Made by a program: the position numbers and the translations under genes | Notes under the pieces: generated by a model | Told to the model about the DNA's origin: nothing | What the model saw: only the letters and a program-made list of their open reading frames with translations | The model's database searches: none | Shown: positions 34,619 through 44,190 of the stretch, in pieces | Numbering within the stretch: position 1 is the stretch's first letter | How the letters are laid out: each line of letters opens with the position of its first letter | Source of the DNA: Lachnospiraceae bacterium NK4A179 | GTDB lineage: Bacteria > Bacillota > Clostridia > Lachnospirales > Lachnospiraceae | Assembly (NCBI GenBank): GCA_000421045.1 | Contig: ATWC01000007.1 | Location: 47,475 to 111,474, forward strand | Reading direction: 5' to 3' | DNA: 64,000 nt

Positions 34619-36022
34619 TTACTTTTTTAAGCTGGCAAAAGGTATCACGACCGTACACGCATTCTTGATAAGTTCTATGTCATGCGTAACCATGATCACT
34701 GTTTTTCCATTGTCACGAAGTTTCTTTAACAGCTCTGATACCTGCAGCATATGTGAATAGTCCAATCCGCTCGTAGGCTCATCAAACAGGATTATGTTTC
34801 TGCCTGAGGCTATTGCTGAGGCAACTGCCACTCTCTGTTTCTGTCCTCCCGATAATGAGAGTGGATGCTTATCCGCATATTCTTTAAGATCCAGTGAGTC
34901 GAGGATTTCCAGCGCTTCTTCTCTGTCCTCAGTTCTCTGCGATATCATCACTTCATCAAGTACACTGTCAGTAAACAGTTGATGATTCACATCCTGCATG
35001 ACCATATATATATTTCGACGCCTCATCTTGTTGTTCCAGACTTCATTATCAACCTTTAGCACCGCTTTACAGGATCGTTCCAGGCCGCATAAGCATCTTA
35101 AGAATGTTGATTTTCCTGCGCCGTTAGTACCGGTTATTCCTATGATTTCTCCCTTTGGAAGTTCCATTTGCGGAATGTCAAACACGGGTTGTTCACCCTT
35201 ATAGGAATATTTCATGTTCGACAATACCATCTTGTTATCGTTGGTTTTTCCCTCTTCCATATCAATGCTTATATCTGCCGGATCCTGCAATTCTTCCGCT
35301 CTAAGTCCCAGTCTGTGAAGTTCCTCCTCCGAAAGAGACCTGATCTCTTCTGCCTTGAATTCCTTTACGATCTCTCCGCTATTCATAAGCAATGCCCGTG
35401 TCAGATATGGAAAGAGATATGATATCCGATGCTCTGCAATGAGTATTGTCTTATGTTCTTCTTTCCATGCTTCGATCATCTTGCGAAGTTCACAGATACC
35501 TGCATAATCAAGATTTGCCGACGGTTCATCCAGTATTACAGTATCGATCGGTTCCACAGCAATGCTGGCACACGCGATCTTCTGTTTTTCACCGCCGGAC
35601 AGTTTAAATATGCTTCTGTCCATCAGCTTTCCGAGATCATGTCTGTTTACGACCGCATTGATCCTTTGTTCAATATCCCCCGGATCTATACCAAAGTTTT
35701 CACAGCCAAAGGCCAGCTCGCTTGTCGTATCGACATTAAAAAACTGACTTCTGGGATTCTGGAAGACCGTACCTACATGTCTTGATAGTTTTCTTAAAGT
35801 TGTCTTTGATACATCGGTTTCACCAACCGTAACGCTACCGGTCATCCTGCCCTGATAATAATGAGGTATAAGACCATTAACACATCGAACAAGCGTAGAT
35901 TTTCCGCAGCCTGATGGTCCGCATACAAGAACCACTTCTCCGTCGTTTATAGTCAAGTCAATATTCTTAAGACAATCCCTCTCTTCGGTATATTGAAAGG
36001 ATACATTGGTAAAATTGATCAT
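34619..36022 (-). CDS. ECF transporter ATPase, two NBDs in one chain
   Basis: 467 residues from ATG 36022, overlapping the EcfT stop by four bases. Two nucleotide-binding domains: first Walker A GPSGCGKST with LSGGEKQKIACASIAVEP, second GTNGAGKST with LSGGQKQRVAVASAIASG. This corresponds to EcfA plus EcfA' fused. It powers the MptD-type S component with the EcfT encoded upstream. Confidence 0.9.
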   Translation of the reverse strand: MINFTNVSFQYTEERDCLKNIDLTINDGEVVLVCGPSGCGKSTLVRCVNGLIPHYYQGRMTGSVTVGETDVSKTTLRKLSRHVGTVFQNPRSQFFNVDTTSELAFGCENFGIDPGDIEQRINAVVNRHDLGKLMDRSIFKLSGGEKQKIACASIAVEPIDTVILDEPSANLDYAGICELRKMIEAWKEEHKTILIAEHRISYLFPYLTRALLMNSGEIVKEFKAEEIRSLSEEELHRLGLRAEELQDPADISIDMEEGKTNDNKMVLSNMKYSYKGEQPVFDIPQMELPKGEIIGITGTNGAGKSTFLRCLCGLERSCKAVLKVDNEVWNNKMRRRNIYMVMQDVNHQLFTDSVLDEVMISQRTEDREEALEILDSLDLKEYADKHPLSLSGGQKQRVAVASAIASGRNIILFDEPTSGLDYSHMLQVSELLKKLRDNGKTVIMVTHDIELIKNACTVVIPFASLKK

Positions 36023-36738
36023 ATATAAAACCTTCCGACTATCCACCATATAAAGCAGATAAGGCATAATGTGATAATGATGACATCAGGAAATCCAAAG
36101 CTGATATTCCATATACAGCTTCTCTTTTTCCCTACATCAAGCCCTCTTGTCATAGCTGCTGCAGACAATTCCTCTCCTATGATCGAGCATGATGCTATGA
36201 GTGGAACCATTCTGTATTCAACTGCCTCAGCTGCTTTCCCGGCCCCCATCTCTACACCACGCATACGCATAGCGTCATTTATGGATTTTGACTCTTCCAT
36301 GACAGTAGGAAAAAATCTGAAGATCACACTGACAGGTATCGTTAGCTTATCAGTCACATGCATTCGGTTCATGGCAGCCAGAAATTCCGATACTTTCGTT
36401 GTCTTTACGATATATCTGGCAAGAATGGCAGTCGGGAGTATCTTCGTAATGATATACAGCATCAACGCAAGAGCAGATTCAAAAACTGTAAGATCATGCT
36501 GAAGCGACTTCTGAGCATAAAAACTTGCAATATAGATCGCTATGGAGATGATCCCCGCCTTCCATTCTTTCTCGATAAACAAAAGCAAAACCGGAAGAAA
36601 AACCAGTATCCAGTAGAAAACAAACATCCATTTCTCACCGGCATTTCCGACCACAAACACAGAGCTTGTAAAAAGAAGAAGCAGTTTTGTGCGTGGATCT
36701 AAAAGCGAATGAGCATCTCTGTCAATTCTGTACTCCAT
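36019..36738 (-). CDS. ECF transporter T component (EcfT)
   Basis: 239 residues with five or six hydrophobic segments and the coupling region containing AMRMRGVEMG and AMTRGLDVG, the Ala-Arg-Gly motifs by which EcfT contacts the ATPases. Two bases separate it from the S component gene. Confidence 0.9.
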   Translation of the reverse strand: MEYRIDRDAHSLLDPRTKLLLLFTSSVFVVGNAGEKWMFVFYWILVFLPVLLLFIEKEWKAGIISIAIYIASFYAQKSLQHDLTVFESALALMLYIITKILPTAILARYIVKTTKVSEFLAAMNRMHVTDKLTIPVSVIFRFFPTVMEESKSINDAMRMRGVEMGAGKAAEAVEYRMVPLIASCSIIGEELSAAAMTRGLDVGKKRSCIWNISFGFPDVIIITLCLICFIWWIVGRFYI

Positions 36739-36740
36739 GA

Positions 36741-37325
36741 TCAGGCAATCCCTGCCTTTTCAAAATGTTTCTTTAATACCTTAGATCCGATCCATCCGCC
36801 TATCACCCCGCAAAGCAGATCTACAACAAGCAGAACAGGACACATCCATGGAGGCAGCATTTTTGTGATCGCATCAATGTAGTCCTGTCCAAAATTCTGT
36901 CTTGTCGAAAAATAGGCATCTGCATTAAAGAAGATACCAATATAATTTGCCCAGCAATAAAGCCCTGATACTGCATATGCGATTATCCCATGCCATTTGC
37001 TGCTGTACTTACCGATACGATAAATAAGCTCAGCGATGAGTCCGGTTATCGTTCCCACGATCAATGCGTAATAACTCATGCCTGTAACCCACATTAATGC
37101 CCCCATAAGGATATTCAATATCAGGATCATTCCGAATTTCTTTACTTTAGTCAGAAACATCATATAAGGGATCCCGGTCAGGATTGGCACAAATACGACC
37201 AGCAATACCATCATGATCGGTATTACGCCCGTCATAGCTACAAGGCAACATATTACGGCACTTATAGCTGTATAGATTCCTACATTGATAAGATCTTTTG
37301 CATTCAAACGATTGTTCATTTCCAT
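36741..37325 (-). CDS. MptD-family ECF substrate-binding (S) component
   Basis: 194 residues, about six membrane segments, N-terminal LNAKDLINVGIYTAIS typical of the MptD/DUF-S subfamily. These systems with adjacent ABC pairs have been tied to haem or iron-chelate uptake in lactic acid bacteria and streptococci. The Feo neighbours favour the same here; the substrate is not proved. Confidence 0.85.
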   Translation of the reverse strand: MEMNNRLNAKDLINVGIYTAISAVICCLVAMTGVIPIMMVLLVVFVPILTGIPYMMFLTKVKKFGMILILNILMGALMWVTGMSYYALIVGTITGLIAELIYRIGKYSSKWHGIIAYAVSGLYCWANYIGIFFNADAYFSTRQNFGQDYIDAITKMLPPWMCPVLLVVDLLCGVIGGWIGSKVLKKHFEKAGIA

Positions 37326-37347
37326 ACCTCTTTATTAATTTTTTTAG

Positions 37348-39081
37348 TTACATTGTCCAGTTCTGCGAAGTGAGCTGCTGCGCAGTCATTCTTTTATATA
37401 TGCTGTCATATCCTGACAAATATTCAGGACTGCCCTGTTCGGCAACCGTCCCGTCCTTAAGTACAACAATATGATCTGCTTTCGCAATAGTTCTCATTCG
37501 ATGAGCAATGATCATAACTGTCTTGTTTTTTATCAGTCTGGACAAAGCTTCCTGTATCACCGTTTCATTCTCTGCATCAAGAGACGCAGTTGCTTCATCG
37601 AGAAGTATCACGGGTGCATTTTTAAGAAAGGCCCTTGCTATGGAGATCCTCTGTCTTTCTCCACCGGACAGTTCGCTTCCGTTCTCTCCTATATTTGTGT
37701 TGTACTGATCGGGAAGGAGCTTTACAAACTCATCACAGTTAGCAAGTCTCGCAGCTTCCATGACCTCCTCATCCGTAGCTCCGTTCCTGCCGATCCTGAT
37801 ATTTTCCATAACCGAATTATTAAACAGGGTCACATCCTGAAAGACGATCGAATAATTTGAAAGCAAAGTTTCCGGATCAACTTTGGAAATATCTTCTCCT
37901 CCGAGCGTGATCTTACCCTCGCTCACATCCCAGAACCTTGCTGCCAGCCTTGATATGGTAGTCTTTCCTCCGCCGGAAGGACCAATAAGAGCAGTTACCT
38001 GTCCCTGTTTGGCAGTGAAACTGACATCCTTAAGCACGTCAGTATTGTCGTCATACTTGAATCCGACATGATCAAATACAATGTCATAACCATCATTCTT
38101 CAGTTCTTCCGAACCTGTCTGTATTTCATGCGAGAGCACTTCATCCAGGCGCTCACACTGAATTCCGGTCGCTATGATCGCAGCAAAATTCTGCAGTGAT
38201 ATCTCCATCGGGGCATACAGTCTTGATACAAGCATAAGAAACATAAAGAATGTAAGCAGATCTATATCTCCATTTGCAAAAAGCATTCCGCCAACTACTG
38301 CAGTTGTTCCTATACCGAGTTTTAAAATGATCGCCGCCGAATTGACATACACAGCCATTTTTAATTCAGTAAACAGAGCAAACTTCTCAACTTTTTTGAT
38401 CTTACCGTCAAGTTCCTCCATGTATCTATCCTGTGCATTGTTGGCTCTTAGATCACGTATAGCTTCAAGACATTCCTGAATACCATCCGCCAGTTCAAGC
38501 TTAACCGCCTGATTCTTCCGTACTGCTCTTTTTTCTGCTCCCGCGCAGGTGGTCACAATGATGAATGCAACCGGGATCACCCAGAAACTTGCGAGTACCA
38601 TTCTCCAGTCAAAGAAGAAGAACAGACTGACTCCCACGATGCATACAGATATTACTGCTCCGATCAGTTCCGGTATCCAGTGACTTGATGCCGTTTCGAT
38701 CGTTGCGCAGTCTCCCATGATATTTGTGGTAAGATCAGCGATATTCTTCTTTCCAAAGTATGAAAGAGGAAGTTTTCTCAGTTTTTCTGCTATGGTTGTT
38801 CTCCTGACTCCGCTCTCCCTATAGGTAGTCAGAAATGTTGTATTGTATTGGATAAAGTTGGTGATAAAGACAAGCACCAGCACGATCACACAACCCGTAA
38901 TGTAAAACGGTATCCGTTCACTGCTTAAGTTATTCTCTAAAAGATCCTTTATAAGCGTATACAGGATCCCGGCTGTCATCATAAGAACGATATTTGTGAC
39001 GGTTACACTCACACATGCTTTGACCATATCCACCGCACCCTGTCTTGAAAGTGCGTATTTATGCTGTAATCTCTCTATCAT
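37348..39081 (-). CDS. ABC transporter, fused permease-ATPase (second of Feo-linked pair)
   Basis: 577 residues from ATG 39081, one base after the partner stop. NBD with GPSGGGKTT, LSGGERQRISIARAFLKNAP and VILLDEATASLDAEN. Heterodimer with the upstream protein. In this context probably an importer of the YbtPQ/IrtAB class or an exporter serving the ECF system. Confidence 0.88.
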   Translation of the reverse strand: MIERLQHKYALSRQGAVDMVKACVSVTVTNIVLMMTAGILYTLIKDLLENNLSSERIPFYITGCVIVLVLVFITNFIQYNTTFLTTYRESGVRRTTIAEKLRKLPLSYFGKKNIADLTTNIMGDCATIETASSHWIPELIGAVISVCIVGVSLFFFFDWRMVLASFWVIPVAFIIVTTCAGAEKRAVRKNQAVKLELADGIQECLEAIRDLRANNAQDRYMEELDGKIKKVEKFALFTELKMAVYVNSAAIILKLGIGTTAVVGGMLFANGDIDLLTFFMFLMLVSRLYAPMEISLQNFAAIIATGIQCERLDEVLSHEIQTGSEELKNDGYDIVFDHVGFKYDDNTDVLKDVSFTAKQGQVTALIGPSGGGKTTISRLAARFWDVSEGKITLGGEDISKVDPETLLSNYSIVFQDVTLFNNSVMENIRIGRNGATDEEVMEAARLANCDEFVKLLPDQYNTNIGENGSELSGGERQRISIARAFLKNAPVILLDEATASLDAENETVIQEALSRLIKNKTVMIIAHRMRTIAKADHIVVLKDGTVAEQGSPEYLSGYDSIYKRMTAQQLTSQNWTM

Positions 39082-39082
39082 C

Positions 39083-40846
39083 TTATGCACCCACCTTCCA
39101 TTCGATCGATCTGGTATACTCGTCAAACATATGCTTATACAATCCGCCTTTATGCATCAGTTCTTCGTGGTTTCCGGATTCGATGCACTTTCCGTCATCC
39201 ATGACGAATATCCTGTCAGCATTCATAACAGTGCTGAGCCTGTGAGCTATCATGATAAGAGTCTTATTCTTCGAAAGTTCTTCGAATGCAGCCTGAACCT
39301 TCGTCTCATTATCGGGATCGGCAAATGCAGTTGCTTCGTCAAGGATCAATATCGGAGCATCTTTTAAGAAAGCTCTTGCTATTGTGATCCTCTGCTGCTC
39401 TCCTCCCGAAAGATAAGTTCCTTTTTCTCCCAATACCGTATGTATTCCATCAGGAAGTTTTTCGATAATATCCATACACTGAGCTTTTCTAAGAGCCTCA
39501 AGAACCTCAGCTTCACTTGCATCAGGTTTTGCCATCCGGACATTTTCCAAAATCGATTTCTTTATCAGCCTGCTGTCCTGAAAAACAAAGGAAACAAGAT
39601 CCATAAGTGTCTTCGTTGAAAGATCCTTTACATTCACACCACCTATCAGGATCTCGCCTTTCGTCACATCAAAAAATCTGACCATCAATTCTGCCAATGT
39701 GGTCTTACCGGAGCCGGACGGTCCAACTAACGCAACATGTTCTCCGGGCTCTATCGAAAGTGTTACATCACTCACCGCATCTCTGTTTGCATCTTTATAA
39801 CGATATGAGACATTCTTAAGTTCAAACCTGTTATTAGCAGGCTTTCGGTTCGATCCTCCTTCTGTGAGCGGCTCGATCTCCAAAATCTTATCTGCTCTCT
39901 TAAGAGCATCGATCAGCGTCATCTCTGCCTCTCCGGAATATGCGATCTTGGTAAGAGCGATCGTTACAAGCGGAGTGATAATAATGTAATACATGATGTT
40001 CAGGATAGCAGCATTATCCACGCCATTCTTGGTAACCACAAAAGCAGAGATCACGATAAATGCAAATATGGCATTGACGCATGTCATAAAGAATGACATA
40101 GGAAATCTGAGTGTCAGAGTATAATCCGCTGCCCACTTTCCGAAACCGTCAATACAGCTTTTGAACCTCTTGAATGAATGTACGGTCTGTCCGAAAGTCT
40201 TTACTACCGGAACACCGCGCACATACTCGGTCGCTTCACTGCTCATGTTCTCAAGCGCATCCTGGTATTCTTTCATTTTTTCCTGCATGCCCTTAGTCAT
40301 CATAGACATCATGCATGCAAACCCAATAACTGCCGGGATCATGCACATGAGCCCTATCTTCCAGTTAAAAGCAAACACCAGCACGAGCAACCCCACCGGT
40401 GTGACCGCAGCCACCGTCTTATCCGGCAGATTATGTGCGATATACGTCTCTGTGGCGGCCGTAGAATCGTTTACGATCCTTCTGATCTTACCCGTGCCAT
40501 CTTCATCAAAGACACCAAGGGGAAGTGTGATGATCCTTCGCATCAGACTGCTTCTCATATTGGCCTGCACACGAAATGCGGCTATATGCGTACAAAAAAG
40601 TGCCATTATGTATACGAGCAAAGCTCCGACGATCAATGCAACGGCAGACCATGCATACACCTTAATATCATCTAAGTTCTCACCGTTTACCGCTGTCCTG
40701 ATTATCTTCCAAAGCTCATAATATGGGATCAGTGTCATTACAGCACTAACAGCCGCCAGACACCTTCCCAGTACGATCAGGTTTTTATGCCCTCCCGCAT
40801 ACTCCCTGATCAGCTTCATGTGATCATATTTTTCCGTCTTGCCCAA
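39083..40846 (-). CDS. ABC transporter, fused permease-ATPase (first of Feo-linked pair)
   Basis: 587 residues. The start is probably TTG 40846, since AAGGAGG lies nine bases before it; ATG 40819 is the next choice. NBD with GPSGSGKTT, LSGGEQQRITIARAFLKDAP and ILILDEATAFADPDN. It follows feoB by about 65 bp and belongs to the same long operon. Confidence 0.87.
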   Translation of the reverse strand: MGKTEKYDHMKLIREYAGGHKNLIVLGRCLAAVSAVMTLIPYYELWKIIRTAVNGENLDDIKVYAWSAVALIVGALLVYIMALFCTHIAAFRVQANMRSSLMRRIITLPLGVFDEDGTGKIRRIVNDSTAATETYIAHNLPDKTVAAVTPVGLLVLVFAFNWKIGLMCMIPAVIGFACMMSMMTKGMQEKMKEYQDALENMSSEATEYVRGVPVVKTFGQTVHSFKRFKSCIDGFGKWAADYTLTLRFPMSFFMTCVNAIFAFIVISAFVVTKNGVDNAAILNIMYYIIITPLVTIALTKIAYSGEAEMTLIDALKRADKILEIEPLTEGGSNRKPANNRFELKNVSYRYKDANRDAVSDVTLSIEPGEHVALVGPSGSGKTTLAELMVRFFDVTKGEILIGGVNVKDLSTKTLMDLVSFVFQDSRLIKKSILENVRMAKPDASEAEVLEALRKAQCMDIIEKLPDGIHTVLGEKGTYLSGGEQQRITIARAFLKDAPILILDEATAFADPDNETKVQAAFEELSKNKTLIMIAHRLSTVMNADRIFVMDDGKCIESGNHEELMHKGGLYKHMFDEYTRSIEWKVGA

Positions 40847-40911
40847 GTTATATGTCCTCCTTGTCAGTTCCAATTCCAAGCTGTTTTATCGAAACAAACT
40901 TTAACGTTGGT

Positions 40912-42774
40912 CTATCCTAAAAATAACGCTACGATATGATATACAATGCAGGATAAAATAAGCGATGCACCCACATAAAAACCGGCAGTTTTTGCTGTCC
41001 ATGCAAAAGAATGAGTCTCCTTGTATGTAGTTGACAAAGCCATAAGGCAGGGAACACTGAACGTGCAGGCAAACATAAATGCAAGTGCCTCAGCTTTCGA
41101 GATCGTCTGTGTCATAACTGTAGACAACGCCTCCCTGTCCACTCCGATCGTGCTTGCATTAAATGCCACATCAGCGACATTACTCTGTCCTGCAAACACA
41201 GCATTCAAGGTTCCAAGTACTGCCTCCTTTGCAAATGCGGCACTGATAAATGCCATAAAGGTCTGCCATCCCATTCCAAAAAACTTTGTTACGGGCTCTA
41301 TAAAAGTTCCAACCTTATATAACAGGCTGCTTTCCACATTGCCTGAAGGACTGTAGGAAAATACCCAGAAGATAACTGATACAAGTGTTACGGTCTTAAG
41401 TGCTCTCAGGAACATATCGAGGCATTTGATCCATGCCTCCTTGATGATATATTTCCAGTGAGCTTTGTGATACGGAGGAAGCTCCATGATCATTCCAACG
41501 CGTGACTCTTCAGGAACAAGTTTTCCACCAAAAACTTTAGACACTATAAACATCAGCACAAAGATATAGGCGATTATTCCCAGGCATACAAGAACTGTTC
41601 CCCATGCAGGGAAGAACATTCCGGAAACAACCGGGATTATGCTCCAGATAGATGCACAAGGTACTGCCCATACCACCATCATCGTAAGCATCTTTTGCCC
41701 CCAATTGTCCATAACCCTCGTACCGCTGGCACCACCGATCGTACATCCCATTCCCATGAGTATCGGGGCTACTGCCTTACCCTGAAGGCCTAACTTTGAC
41801 AATGCTCCGTCAAACTGGTAAGCCGCTCTTGCAAGAAATCCAATCTCCTCAAGGAAACCAAAGACAATATTTACGCCAAAAACAAATGACGCCATTGAAA
41901 TGCAGAAATAAAGTGTATTCGGTAACAGGAGACTGAATACGGATACCAGCCAGGGATGAACATTTAATCCATTAAGGAAATTTGCTATCGGAGCACCAAG
42001 CATTTTAGGCAGCATACCGGCCACGCTCATAAAAGGCGACATGATCATCATTGCTGCAATGAAACCTACAAGAATGATACCGACTGTCACTATCTTTCCC
42101 CAGAAGGGTTTAAGCAGCAGGTTGTCAAATTTAGAAAGTTTAAACTCCTTTGCGGAAGATGTTGTCACGCCGTCAAGCATCCTGCTGACCCATGCATATT
42201 TTGCATTAACGTCCGTGATCATCTTCCCCTTATCCATAATACTTTCTTCTAAATCGATATCCGGCTTAGTGATCAGTTTATGCGGAGACTTTAATTCCTG
42301 TTCGATAAGCTCCTTTAAGTCTTCATAGCCCTTCCCATCAGCTGCCGTAAAGGGAAGAACCGGAATTCCGAGTCTTTCAGACAGTTGCTTTTCATTTATC
42401 TTCTTTCCCTGTGCTGTAGCTACATCTATCATATTCAGGATCAGTATCGCCGGAACATCCATACCGGCAAAATCTGCGAGCATATACATACTTCTCTCCA
42501 ACTGAGATGAATCGACCAACACACAGATCAGATCAGCCTCTCCGCTCTTAATGAATTTCTCTGTAATGACCTCTTCATCAGAATTACCGGATAATCCATA
42601 GCTTCCGGGAAGATCGATCAGCATGTATTTTTCATTTTTATAACTGTAGGTACCGTCCTTCTTTTCTACTGTCTTACCCGGCCAGTTACCCACATGCTGT
42701 CTGGATCCGGTCAGCTGATTGAAAACAGTTGATTTGCCGGAATTCGGTTGTCCCAAAAGTGCTATACGGTTCAT
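40912..42774 (-). CDS. feoB: Ferrous iron transporter FeoB
   Basis: 620 residues: GTPase domain with G1 GQPNSGKST, G3 DLPGSYGL and a GDI-like helical part, then about eight membrane segments with the gate regions GCTIGGASGTR and NTLY-FCIS. FeoB imports Fe2+. It is shorter than the usual ~700-770 residues, mainly in the loop between domains. The start overlaps the feoA stop (ATGA). Confidence 0.95.
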   Translation of the reverse strand: MNRIALLGQPNSGKSTVFNQLTGSRQHVGNWPGKTVEKKDGTYSYKNEKYMLIDLPGSYGLSGNSDEEVITEKFIKSGEADLICVLVDSSQLERSMYMLADFAGMDVPAILILNMIDVATAQGKKINEKQLSERLGIPVLPFTAADGKGYEDLKELIEQELKSPHKLITKPDIDLEESIMDKGKMITDVNAKYAWVSRMLDGVTTSSAKEFKLSKFDNLLLKPFWGKIVTVGIILVGFIAAMMIMSPFMSVAGMLPKMLGAPIANFLNGLNVHPWLVSVFSLLLPNTLYFCISMASFVFGVNIVFGFLEEIGFLARAAYQFDGALSKLGLQGKAVAPILMGMGCTIGGASGTRVMDNWGQKMLTMMVVWAVPCASIWSIIPVVSGMFFPAWGTVLVCLGIIAYIFVLMFIVSKVFGGKLVPEESRVGMIMELPPYHKAHWKYIIKEAWIKCLDMFLRALKTVTLVSVIFWVFSYSPSGNVESSLLYKVGTFIEPVTKFFGMGWQTFMAFISAAFAKEAVLGTLNAVFAGQSNVADVAFNASTIGVDREALSTVMTQTISKAEALAFMFACTFSVPCLMALSTTYKETHSFAWTAKTAGFYVGASLILSCIVYHIVALFLG

Positions 42775-42995
42775 GCTCTTGCCTCCACTTCAATCTTTTC
42801 ACAATCCTTCCGATTAAGTGCAAGAAGGGTTTCCCTTACATACAGCAAAACCGGCATTCTTTTATCGTTCTTTATCACCTGAAATTCAGCACCTTCTGTA
42901 AGGCCGATAGAAGTGACCCTGCTTAAGAATCTGTCATCCCTTCCCAATCTCTTCACCACTCCATGCGTACTTGCATGCATCTCACTCAGCTTCAT
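42771..42995 (-). CDS. feoA: FeoA SH3-like protein
   Basis: 74 residues from ATG 42995 (AGGAGG six bases upstream). FeoA motif GREDRFLSRVTSIGLTEGAE-type strands and a final EVEARA. It aids FeoB. Its gene overlaps the Cys-rich gene by 14 bp and feoB by four. Confidence 0.9.
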   Translation of the reverse strand: MKLSEMHASTHGVVKRLGRDDRFLSRVTSIGLTEGAEFQVIKNDKRMPVLLYVRETLLALNRKDCEKIEVEARA

Positions 42996-43182
42996 CATTT
43001 TCCTCCTTTTGCTTTATGACATTCGCAGCGCAGTGAGGACAGCTTCCGGTGCATCCCGGACACCCGCAGCAACAGCCTCCTTTTTTGCGCTCTTTTAGCT
43101 TGCTCATTATTATCAGAACTATAATGACTGCAAGTATTCCACCCACTATAACGGATGGTAATATCCTTAAAATCCAATCCAT
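42982..43182 (-). CDS. FeoB-associated Cys-rich membrane protein
   Basis: 66 residues: one membrane span (~9-26) then a cytoplasmic Cys cluster GGCCCGCPGCTGSCPHC with seven Cys, matching the FeoB-associated Cys-rich family. Usually placed after feoB; here it leads the operon. Probably binds iron or iron-sulfur near FeoB. Confidence 0.9.
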   Translation of the reverse strand: MDWILRILPSVIVGGILAVIIVLIIMSKLKERKKGGCCCGCPGCTGSCPHCAANVIKQKEENDEAE

Positions 43183-43254
43183 GACAGTTCTAGGCTCCTT
43201 TCTTTTAACCCTGCTATCTGTTCATAACCCTATAGTTATCAATTGCATACTTTG

Positions 43255-43288
43255 GTTAGCTATCGCTAACCCCGAAGCGATAGCTAAC
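43255..43288. promoter_or_regulatory. Palindromic operator before the feo operon
   Basis: A perfect 13-bp inverted repeat, GTTAGCTATCGCT (43255-43267) and AGCGATAGCTAAC (43276-43288), centre AACCCCGA. It shares GTTAGC/GCTAAC blocks with the two TetR operators and lies about 75 bp before the Cys-rich gene, a likely repressor site for the operon. Confidence 0.7.
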
Positions 43289-43293
43289 GACAA

Positions 43294-43316
43294 TAAAAAA
43301 GAGCCTTGCGGCTCTT
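43294..43316 (-). terminator. Intrinsic terminator of the TetR copy 2 gene
   Basis: AAGAGCC (43299-43305) pairs with GGCTCTT (43310-43316), loop TTGC, followed on the minus strand by a T run. It separates the regulator from the feo promoter. Confidence 0.9.
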
Positions 43317-43317
43317 C

Positions 43318-43935
43318 TTACTTGATACCCATTATCTTCATCCACCCCGGCATGAAGAAATCCTGGACTGTATTCAGATATTTTATAACTTTTGCATCTT
43401 CGTAATCATGTATGATCGGTTCAAAACATGCAGTCAGATATGCTGAAAGCAGCATATGCAATTCCTCCTCGCCAGGTTCCGCGACTTGATATCCTTTTTC
43501 TTTTAGATATCTTATCGCTTCCATGAATTCTTTTTGATTATCCTCAACATAATCATGTATGAAATTTTCATATTTGGTTCCTGCAGAACGTGAAATAAGT
43601 AGAATGAACTCATCTCTTCTCGGAAGGATCACTTCCTTGATCATATCAACAAATGTCTCTCCGAATAGCTCATCCGTGGTCGCTTTTCCGTCTAGAATGT
43701 CATTCTTCTTCTTTGTATGTTTCGCAGTCCATTCTCTTATACTTTCGATAAGAGGCTCTACCATAGCATTAAACATAGCTTCCTTATCCGCATAATGTCG
43801 ATATAATCCTGCCGATGTCATGCCGGCTCTGGCCCCAATGCTTCTGATCGAAGCATCTTCATAGCCCTTTTCAAGAAACTCTTCTTTTACAGCCTTTCTG
43901 ACTTTTTCATGGCTTAATGTCTTATCTCTTGGCAT
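43318..43935 (-). CDS. TetR-family repressor of the metal island (copy 2)
   Basis: 205 residues; paralogue of the TetR at 31442-32050, with the same MPRDKT start, HTH SIRSIGARAGMTSAGLYRHY and a similar C-terminal region. GGGG precedes the start by seven bases. Likely controls the feo/ABC/ECF operon through GCTAAC-type operators on both sides. Confidence 0.92.
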   Translation of the reverse strand: MPRDKTLSHEKVRKAVKEEFLEKGYEDASIRSIGARAGMTSAGLYRHYADKEAMFNAMVEPLIESIREWTAKHTKKKNDILDGKATTDELFGETFVDMIKEVILPRRDEFILLISRSAGTKYENFIHDYVEDNQKEFMEAIRYLKEKGYQVAEPGEEELHMLLSAYLTACFEPIIHDYEDAKVIKYLNTVQDFFMPGWMKIMGIK

Positions 43936-43957
43936 TTCTTTTCCCCGGATTAATGGA

Positions 43958-43976
43958 ACGCTATCATTGTTAGCTA
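43958..43976. promoter_or_regulatory. TetR operator, copy 2
   Basis: GCTATC (43960-43965), centre ATT, GTTAGC (43969-43974): one base off the perfect GCTAAC-nnn-GTTAGC of the copy 1 operator at 32073-32087. Upstream of the TetR copy 2 start, consistent with autoregulation. Confidence 0.7.
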
Positions 43977-44021
43977 TCAGAGATTACAATATTCCTGAAC
44001 AATTGTCAAGCTAATAATGAT

Positions 44022-44040
44022 CCCTTAACCCCGTCCCCAA
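44022..44040. repeat. REP-like core copy
   Basis: Exact 19-base copy (CCCTTAACCCCGTCCCCAA) as at 27537 and 46772. It marks the divide between the metal island and the methionine-type operon. Confidence 0.75.
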
Positions 44041-44190
44041 GAGTTCAGTTTTTTGCATCTATAACAAATCCTTATAGTCAGAATAATAAAATGCTATTAG
44101 ACGATAGCTGATTCTGAGGCTATACTTTGGCGCATGTTCCACTAGTTGTATTTATTTCTATACAGCTAAAACGAGCAGAAAGGAATAAAA

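Noticed and set aside
44041..44190. SAM riboswitch or T-box upstream of the methionine-type importer
   Set aside because: No conserved core or terminator/antiterminator pair could be found in the 150 bp leader.
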